From: Deltaproteobacteria bacterium
Lineage (GTDB): Bacteria > Desulfobacterota > Desulfuromonadia > Geobacterales > Pseudopelobacteraceae
Assembly: GCA_030654645.1 (NCBI GenBank)
Contig: JAURXC010000094.1
Location: 1 to 12,170, forward strand
Direction of reading: 5' to 3'
DNA length: 12,170 nucleotides
The notes under the pieces were generated by a model. The model made no database searches. It had not been told where the DNA came from and worked only from the letters and a program-made list of their open reading frames with translations. Of this stretch, positions 6,992 to 12,170 are shown in pieces. The first letter of the stretch is position 1. Each line of letters opens with the position of its first letter. Both the position numbers and the translations under genes were made by a program.

Positions 6992-9900
6992 AAATTTCAC
7001 ACCAAACCGGGAGTATGCACAGCCTTTACCTTGTTTATGCTGATGCTGATCCCCTTGGCCCTTCCTGGCAACGCAATTGCGGCCACCGGCACCGTTGCCA
7101 GTTGTACCGATTGTCACGGCTATCCTCCGGCCGACTCGGCAACCAGAAACACCGGTACAGGCGCATTTGCCGGCAATCACAGCACGCATTTCAGCGCGAA
7201 CAATTGCCAGGCATGCCATAACACAGTCACTGCATCTGATTACAGCCATAGTATGAAAACTTCGGTTGCCGGTGTGAACTATATCAATATGACCGGTGTC
7301 ATTCACAACTCAAGGATGGGCGCGGCCGCCAAGTACAACAAGGGTGTGTCCTTTCCCCAGACCGCTACTCCGACACTATCCAACTGTTCCAACGTGAACT
7401 GTCACTTTGAAACCGCTACACCAACATGGGGACAGGCCACAGCCTGGTCGAGCACAAAAACAGCCGGCAATAACGACGCCAACTGTGCACAGTGCCACGC
7501 TTCAACCGGTTTGACATCCGGTAACCATGCGAAACATATCACCGCTGGTGGCGGAACCCAAACCGCCTGCGCAAAATGCCACCCAGATTACAATGCCATG
7601 GCTGGAACAGCTGCCTTTCAGCATGCTTCCAGCGGCAAAATGCCGATCGCATTGACGTTTGCCGCCGCGCCCAACCTGGGCGGCACATACACTGGCGGAC
7701 GCACCGGCAGCAATTTCCTGCCGAGTGCCGGAATCAGCGCAACCGGTTCCTGCTCTTCGACATATTGCCACAGCCCGGGTACTCTCAGCAGCGGTTACTC
7801 CGCACCCAAGGTTGCGGCAACCTGGGGCAATACACTCACCTGTGCCGGATGTCATGATTCAAACACAGCGACAACTACTCTGACTGCAAAACATCTCAAG
7901 CATGTCGGCGGAACCGGTTCAAACTATAATATCAACTGCAGAAAGTGCCATGCAGCTACCGTTTCCAACAGCATGACAATTGCAACCGTTGCAAATCATG
8001 TCAACAAGAACGTGGATATTACTTTCCAAAACCTGTCCGGCGCCGTCAGCGGTACTTATCTCGGCGCAGCAACACCTTACACACGCGCAGCAAGCGCAGT
8101 GCCGGCAAACGCCTACTGCAGCAACACCTACTGCCACAGCCAGGGTCGTAGCGGCAGCAACTATTCCGCCGCAGTGTACAAAACCATGTCTACTCCGAGC
8201 TGGACCGCAGCCTTCGTTCTTCCCAGCGGAGTGCGTGCCTGCAGCGCCTGCCACGGCGGTGATTCCACCAACAACTCGATCCAGCGCCAGATTACATCAG
8301 TGGCGCACCGTCGCCACGTGGGTGGAACTGCCTCTTCCATGTACAATATTGGGTGCGCCGTTTGCCACAGCCTGACGGCATCCACGAATACAACCATCAA
8401 TCAGACCGCCAAGCACGCCAACTTCCAGAAAAATGTCGATATCAGCGCGACATACGGCGGTACCTACACAGCCAACAACACTCTGCCCGGTTCCGCAACA
8501 GGAACCTGCGGTTCCGTTGCATGCCACAGCGACGGCAGGGCTACCGGCAAAACCTATGTCGCAGCCCAGGCCTGGAACAACACTCCTCTGACTTGTACAT
8601 CATGTCACGGCAATGCCACCACGAACGGCAGCGCCGGAACCGCTCTTTCGGGCCGTCATGACAGACATGTCAACAATGCCGCCTACCTCGGCACCAACTT
8701 CGGTTGCGTGGATTGCCATTCCGCCGTGGTAAGCAACAACACAACAATCAGCGACCGTACCAGGCATGTCAACACACTGATCAACTATTCCGGCGCCAGG
8801 GCTGGCCGCCTTGCATCGTGTACTTCCTTCTACTGCCACAGTAATGGCAAGATCGGCAGTGCGGTGAACAACAACGTGGCTCCTCCGGCCTGGACCACGG
8901 CAGCGGCAGCGCTTTCATGCAAAGCATGCCATGGCACCAACAGCGGCGGATTCACCAGCACAGCCGGTGAGCCAAACTATGCCAATACCGGCGCAAATCA
9001 GCCGGCATCCAACAGCCACCAGAAACACGTCGGTTCCGTGCTGGCAACGGCACAAACCTCCTGTCAGTATTGTCACCGCCTGACCGCATCCGCAACCGGT
9101 ACAACGATACTGGCCGGTAGTGTCGATCATATCGACGGCAACATAGACGCGCGCCTCAAACGGCCCAACACGTTCACCAACTTCTCCGGTGCATATAACA
9201 AGTCCAACAAGACCTGTTCAGCTACCTATTGCCACGGCGGAGGATCTCCGGTTTGGGGTGCCGCAGCACTGGCCTGCAACAGCTGTCACAGTGCGCTTTC
9301 AAGCGACACAGGTTTCAGTAACAATGCCCACAAGATACATGTCGGAACCGCGGTACAGGCTCGTTTCGATGTCATTTCCGGCAATATCAGCTCGGCCGGT
9401 GTCTACCGTTTCGGTTGCGCCGCCTGTCACGATCCGAACAATGCAACCGTAGCCCATGCCCAGGGCGCCGTCAGCGCCGTTCAGGCCGGTAATGTCTTCT
9501 TCCGCTACACCGCAGCCGGAAAAGGCTCTTTGGCCGCTTATACCGCCAATACAGTTGTTGGTGGTGCCGATAACACGACTTATAACTGGACCACCGGTGC
9601 CGGCACCGGCTGTAACAATACCTACTGCCACAGTAACGGCCAGAAAGGCGCCGCTTTTGTCGCGGGTTCGGTCGTCAGCTGGGCTAATACCGCCAGCACC
9701 GACTGCGTCAAGTGCCACGGCAACGGAACGACAGGCAACACCCTGTCCGCTCCGCATGACAAGCATGTTAACAATGCAGCCTTCAACCTCTATCTTGGTT
9801 GTGCCGACTGTCACATCAAAACTGTCAGCAGCAATACGGTACTGTCCAACCGCAGCAAGCATGTCAACAAACTGATCGATTACTCCGGCGCCAAGGCCGG

Positions 9901-11380
9901 CAAGTTCCAGACTGTTGCAACGCAGCTCACCTGCGCCAGCGTCTACTGCCACAGCTCCGGTAACCTGAGCGCTCCACTGGCATACCGCAACATGACCGGT
10001 GGCAAGCGCTGGGGTGTTGCCACAACGACCCTCGACTGCAAAGGTTGTCACGGTTATGGCTCAGGAGCATTTACCAGCCAGGCTGGTGAACCGAACTATG
10101 TCAACGGTGGCGCCGGCACGGCAACCGCCAACTCGCATCAGAAACATGTTCCGCAATCGAGTCCGGCCGCTGCCGCTGCCTCCTGTGTCTACTGTCACTC
10201 GAAGACCACATCCAACGGTACTTCGATTATTGCCAGCAGCCAGCACATCAACCAGTTCAACAACTTCACCGCCGGTGGCGGCAAGACCTTCTACAAGGCT
10301 GCCAACTCCAGCTGTTCGAACATCAGCTGCCACTACAACAATGCTGTTGCGGTACAGTGGGGAGCCACAAACCTGACCTGCGCATCCTGTCATGGTACCC
10401 TCTCCACAGGCGCGCACGCCAAGCACACCGGCGCGTACCTGGCCCGTGGTCTGACCGCGTACCTGAACATGACCGCCAATATTTCTCCTTCATCCGGCGA
10501 TACCAACGCTACAACACTTGCCAATTACGGTTTCGGCTGCTCGATCTGTCATCCGCTGCTGAATACAAGCCATGCCAACGGAACTGTTGACCTGGAACTT
10601 AACACGGTTGCCGGCGGCGGTACCATCAGGAGCAAAACCACTACCTGGACACGCAATGCCACAACCGGTCTCACCACCGACTGTTCCAATGCTTATTGCC
10701 ACTCAAATGGTAAAGGAACATTCATTGCGACAGGCGCATGGAATACCACCTATACCATCAGCACCCGCTGCACCAAGTGCCATGGCAACTCTCCTAACGA
10801 TGTTGCACACAATGCACATGATGCAGGTCTTCACTATGATACGTTGTCGCAAAAGACAACAAACGGCCTGATTGCCGCTTCCGGAGCACCCGGTGTAGTT
10901 GCCGGTCATGGCGATCCGGCTTACTCGACCACGATCAGCTGTAACATCTGCCACAACGGCACTGTTGCAACCTCCGGCAACAAGTACAAAACCGACTGTC
11001 TGGCCTGTCACTCGGGCACCGCTGATACGGCGACAAACGGTGGAGCGATCTACCTCTCCAACCTGAGAAATCATGTTAACGGTTCCGTCAACGTACAGTT
11101 CGCTGCGGTAACGATCAAGACCCGCGCTCAGCTCCGTCCGGAATCCTACGGAAACTACACCGGTAACGCCACCACCAACGGCTGGGTACGTAACCTCGGC
11201 AACTACAAGACCGGCCTGGCTGCCTACGAGACATCCAAGCGCGCTCTTAACGCCGGAACGGCCGGTTTCGCCGGCGAAACCTGCTCCAACATCGTTTGCC
11301 ACAACGGGCAGGGCAATAGTAATCCAAGGTGGGTCACCGACAGAGGCGTCGGTTGTCTGCTGTGCCACTCAAAACTGTAA
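6989..11380 (+). CDS. Secreted giant multiheme c-type cytochrome, 35 candidate hemes in a tandem CxxCH/CxxxxCH array
   Basis: Start at 6989 (1463 residues); ATG 6941 would add 16 residues. Signal peptide: MKFHTKPG, hydrophobic residues 11-26, likely cut after 'AIA' at 31. The mature protein has 24 CxxCH and 11 CxxxxCH sites, the first at residue 39 and the last at 1456, eight residues from the end. The order is regular: CxxCH, CxxCH, CxxxxCH repeated ten times, then a final five-heme unit. The CxxxxCH...CxxCH pattern is the Geobacter repeat known as GSu_C4xC__C2xCH (TIGR01904/PF09698). Each unit has an HxxH motif between the two CxxCH sites, a single His after the second (often HVN or HIN), and a Trp after the CxxxxCH. 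I count 36 non-heme-motif histidines in the mature chain for 35 hemes, suggesting all-bis-His ligation. Glycine, alanine, serine, threonine and asparagine dominate the linkers, as usual for secreted cytochromes wrapped around a heme chain. Probable role: a long electron conductor, outer-surface or extracellular. It is adjacent to and probably co-transcribed with the 27-heme gene. Confidence 0.93.
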   Translation: MKFHTKPGVCTAFTLFMLMLIPLALPGNAIAATGTVASCTDCHGYPPADSATRNTGTGAFAGNHSTHFSANNCQACHNTVTASDYSHSMKTSVAGVNYINMTGVIHNSRMGAAAKYNKGVSFPQTATPTLSNCSNVNCHFETATPTWGQATAWSSTKTAGNNDANCAQCHASTGLTSGNHAKHITAGGGTQTACAKCHPDYNAMAGTAAFQHASSGKMPIALTFAAAPNLGGTYTGGRTGSNFLPSAGISATGSCSSTYCHSPGTLSSGYSAPKVAATWGNTLTCAGCHDSNTATTTLTAKHLKHVGGTGSNYNINCRKCHAATVSNSMTIATVANHVNKNVDITFQNLSGAVSGTYLGAATPYTRAASAVPANAYCSNTYCHSQGRSGSNYSAAVYKTMSTPSWTAAFVLPSGVRACSACHGGDSTNNSIQRQITSVAHRRHVGGTASSMYNIGCAVCHSLTASTNTTINQTAKHANFQKNVDISATYGGTYTANNTLPGSATGTCGSVACHSDGRATGKTYVAAQAWNNTPLTCTSCHGNATTNGSAGTALSGRHDRHVNNAAYLGTNFGCVDCHSAVVSNNTTISDRTRHVNTLINYSGARAGRLASCTSFYCHSNGKIGSAVNNNVAPPAWTTAAAALSCKACHGTNSGGFTSTAGEPNYANTGANQPASNSHQKHVGSVLATAQTSCQYCHRLTASATGTTILAGSVDHIDGNIDARLKRPNTFTNFSGAYNKSNKTCSATYCHGGGSPVWGAAALACNSCHSALSSDTGFSNNAHKIHVGTAVQARFDVISGNISSAGVYRFGCAACHDPNNATVAHAQGAVSAVQAGNVFFRYTAAGKGSLAAYTANTVVGGADNTTYNWTTGAGTGCNNTYCHSNGQKGAAFVAGSVVSWANTASTDCVKCHGNGTTGNTLSAPHDKHVNNAAFNLYLGCADCHIKTVSSNTVLSNRSKHVNKLIDYSGAKAGKFQTVATQLTCASVYCHSSGNLSAPLAYRNMTGGKRWGVATTTLDCKGCHGYGSGAFTSQAGEPNYVNGGAGTATANSHQKHVPQSSPAAAAASCVYCHSKTTSNGTSIIASSQHINQFNNFTAGGGKTFYKAANSSCSNISCHYNNAVAVQWGATNLTCASCHGTLSTGAHAKHTGAYLARGLTAYLNMTANISPSSGDTNATTLANYGFGCSICHPLLNTSHANGTVDLELNTVAGGGTIRSKTTTWTRNATTGLTTDCSNAYCHSNGKGTFIATGAWNTTYTISTRCTKCHGNSPNDVAHNAHDAGLHYDTLSQKTTNGLIAASGAPGVVAGHGDPAYSTTISCNICHNGTVATSGNKYKTDCLACHSGTADTATNGGAIYLSNLRNHVNGSVNVQFAAVTIKTRAQLRPESYGNYTGNATTNGWVRNLGNYKTGLAAYETSKRALNAGTAGFAGETCSNIVCHNGQGNSNPRWVTDRGVGCLLCHSKL
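8594..9703 (+). repeat. Nine-heme block, copy A of an internal tandem duplication
   Basis: Units 5-7 of the array (370 residues). It aligns unit by unit with copy B: shared landmarks in order are 'CHGN.TT', 'HD.HVNNAA', 'HVN.LI.YSGA.AG', 'AGEPNY', 'NSHQKHV', then a short CxxxxCH-W-CxxCH step and a longer third unit. Confidence 0.8.
9704..10768 (+). repeat. Nine-heme block, copy B of an internal tandem duplication
   Basis: Units 8-10 of the array (355 residues), directly following copy A. 'AGEPNY' and 'NSHQKHV' occur only in the middle unit of each copy, which marks duplication of the whole three-unit block rather than of single units. Copies differ by small indels and many substitutions, so the event is not very recent. 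Confidence 0.8.
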
Positions 11381-11384
11381 CAGG

Positions 11385-11411
11385 TTGACAGGCGCGATGC
11401 TCTAATGTAAT
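11385..11411 (+). promoter_or_regulatory. Possible promoter for the last gene, overlapping the intergenic hairpin
   Basis: A perfect TTGACA (11385-11390) is followed after 15 bases by TGTAAT (11406-11411, five of six). The spacer is shorter than the usual 17, and the -10 lies in the hairpin loop. It would give a leader of about 55 bases before ATG 11474. Candidate only. Confidence 0.3.
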
Positions 11412-11426
11412 TACGAGCATCGCGCC
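11391..11426 (+). terminator. Strong intergenic stem-loop, possible terminator or mRNA-stabilising hairpin
   Basis: GGCGCGATGCTC (11391-11402) pairs perfectly with GAGCATCGCGCC (11415-11426), a 12-bp GC-rich stem. Inside, TAAT (11403-11406) can pair with ATTA (11410-11413), with C11414 bulged, around a GTA loop. It begins 11 bases after the stop of the 35-heme gene. No T-run follows on either strand, so it is not a textbook intrinsic terminator; it may end transcription inefficiently or protect the long cytochrome mRNA from 3' decay. Confidence 0.55.
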
Positions 11427-11458
11427 GACTACGATAAACTCACTACACAGACTTTAGA

Positions 11459-11469
11459 TAGAGGTGATG
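11459..11469 (+). promoter_or_regulatory. Ribosome binding site of the last gene
   Basis: TAGAGGTGATG, identical over 11 bases to the element at 2672-2682, ends four bases before ATG 11474. Confidence 0.7.
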
Positions 11470-11473
11470 CACC

Positions 11474-12170
11474 ATGGGTAAAATCATAGCAAAAAAAGTT
11501 CGCGGCATGAATATGTGGGCCAAGGGGACGTTGATCGTAACTGTCACGTTGCTTGTCAGTATGTTCATGTACCAGGGTTGGTACAAGCCGAAACCGGCAC
11601 AGGCCGCGATAGCAAATGCCAAGGCCTGGACTCAACTTTATGCAGGTACGGCTTTTCCGACTTCATATACTTTTGATTCTACAACGACTACACCTGGAAC
11701 CAATCGCGTTATGGTGGTTTCGGTATCGTCAACCCGTACTACATCCGGTGCCCAAACTACAGCCACCGCAACCTATGGCGGTCAGAACATGACCCTGGCG
11801 GTTGGAGATGCCGGGTCTACTTCAGTTGCCCACAGTTATCTCTTCTATCTTGATGAAGCTGGTATTGCTGCGGCAGAGGCCGTGTCAAATAAGACCCTGG
11901 CTGTATCAATTGTTGGCGGAACAGCCCGCTATAATTATGTGCATGCATCGATATATTCCGGTGTTGATCAAGGTACCGTTTTCAACGGTACAGCACAGCA
12001 AAACTCAGGTGCAACAGCCGCCAGTCCTACTTTCAGTCCTGCTCTTACGATAGCAACAGGCGAGCAGGCAATTGAGGTGTATAATACAACACGCGTTGGT
12101 GGTACGCCATCTCGTACAATGACTACTCCCGCAGCCGGATGGAGCTCAGCAATAACCGCTACTGCATGGT
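11474..12170 (+). CDS. Secreted beta-rich surface protein, N-terminal part (3' partial)
   Basis: ATG 11474 has an excellent ribosome binding site and the frame stays open to the window end (232 complete codons). Residues 1-17 are basic (KKVRG), 18-33 are hydrophobic (TLIVTVTLLVSMFMY), and 'AQA' at 42-44 is a likely signal peptidase site, so the product is exported, with a rather long n-region. The rest is rich in Thr, Ser, Ala and Gly with alternating hydrophobic residues and no cysteine, so it has no heme sites. The stretch 'NRVMVVSVSS', 'ATYGGQNMTL', 'YLFYLDEAGI' and 'ASIYSGVDQ' resembles a beta-sandwich domain common in large bacterial secreted proteins, where 'TYGGQ' follows an 'R.L.V.V' strand; I recall this pattern and cannot name the family. 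Likely a surface or extracellular structural protein; a link to the cytochromes rests only on position. Confidence 0.8.
   Translation, partial: MGKIIAKKVRGMNMWAKGTLIVTVTLLVSMFMYQGWYKPKPAQAAIANAKAWTQLYAGTAFPTSYTFDSTTTTPGTNRVMVVSVSSTRTTSGAQTTATATYGGQNMTLAVGDAGSTSVAHSYLFYLDEAGIAAAEAVSNKTLAVSIVGGTARYNYVHASIYSGVDQGTVFNGTAQQNSGATAASPTFSPALTIATGEQAIEVYNTTRVGGTPSRTMTTPAAGWSSAITATAW

Larger units (their letters stand above)
7103..11368 (+). repeat. Tandem array of about 11 heme-binding units
   Basis: Units begin at the first CxxCH of each triad: 7103, 7484, 7841, 8240, 8594, 8918, 9275, 9704, 10037, 10379 and 10769. Spacings run from 324 to 429 bases (108-143 residues). Units 1-10 each have two CxxCH and one CxxxxCH; unit 11 has three CxxCH, one CxxxxCH and a closing CxxCH. 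The repeat is clear in protein motifs and diverged in DNA. Confidence 0.9.

Noticed and set aside
9299..10051. Long open frame on the - strand (250 codons), with similar ones at 5989-6654 and 10703-11368
   Set aside because: They lie opposite the cytochrome genes, whose heme motifs run unbroken through the region. Their low-complexity Val/Ala/Gly content mirrors the sense-strand codon pattern, and no ribosome binding site or domain supports them.
7103..11368. CRISPR-like or simple tandem DNA repeat array
   Set aside because: The periodicity is in protein motifs with variable 324-429-base spacing and diverged DNA, inside a single open reading frame.

Overview
The window looks like part of an extracellular electron-transfer locus from a Geobacter-type bacterium (Desulfuromonadia/Geobacterales). 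The main evidence is the family content. Two very large secreted multiheme c-type cytochromes carry the alternating CxxxxCH/CxxCH heme motifs first described as a Geobacter repeat domain. They sit beside a small tetraheme cytochrome and an NHL-propeller protein with Ig-like repeats and a dockerin-like tail. The genus assignment is inferred from these families; no taxonomic marker gene is present.

All genes lie on the + strand and are tightly packed. From left to right: (1) the 3' part of a large secreted or surface protein (to 2644), with about six NHL propeller blades, about six Ig-like beta-sandwich domains and a C-terminal dockerin-like calcium-binding pair; (2) a tetraheme cytochrome (2686-3606); (3) a 1094-residue cytochrome with 27 candidate hemes (3640-6924); (4) a 1463-residue cytochrome with 35 candidate hemes (6989-11380); (5) after a 93-base gap holding a strong hairpin, the 5' part of a secreted beta-rich protein (11474 to the window end). 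Gaps between genes 1-4 are 33-64 bases, each with a clear ribosome binding site, so genes 1-4 are probably one operon. Gene 5 may be a separate unit or partly read through.

Together the three cytochromes could hold up to 66 hemes (52 CxxCH and 14 CxxxxCH). Each has a Sec-type signal peptide, so heme attachment would occur in the periplasm, with a final location in the periplasm, outer membrane or cell exterior. No beta-barrel porin, lipobox or cytochrome-maturation gene is seen here. The NHL/Ig/dockerin protein and the last gene are plausible surface scaffold or adhesion partners, but no sequence feature proves contact with the cytochromes.

The most striking structure is in the 35-heme protein. 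It is a tandem array of about 11 units of roughly 108-143 residues, each CxxCH - HxxH - CxxCH - H - CxxxxCH - Trp. Each regular unit has three hemes and three spare histidines. The middle of the array is a recent-looking tandem duplication of a nine-heme block. The 27-heme protein ends part-way through the same unit, just after its Trp, and the next gene starts with the same kind of unit.
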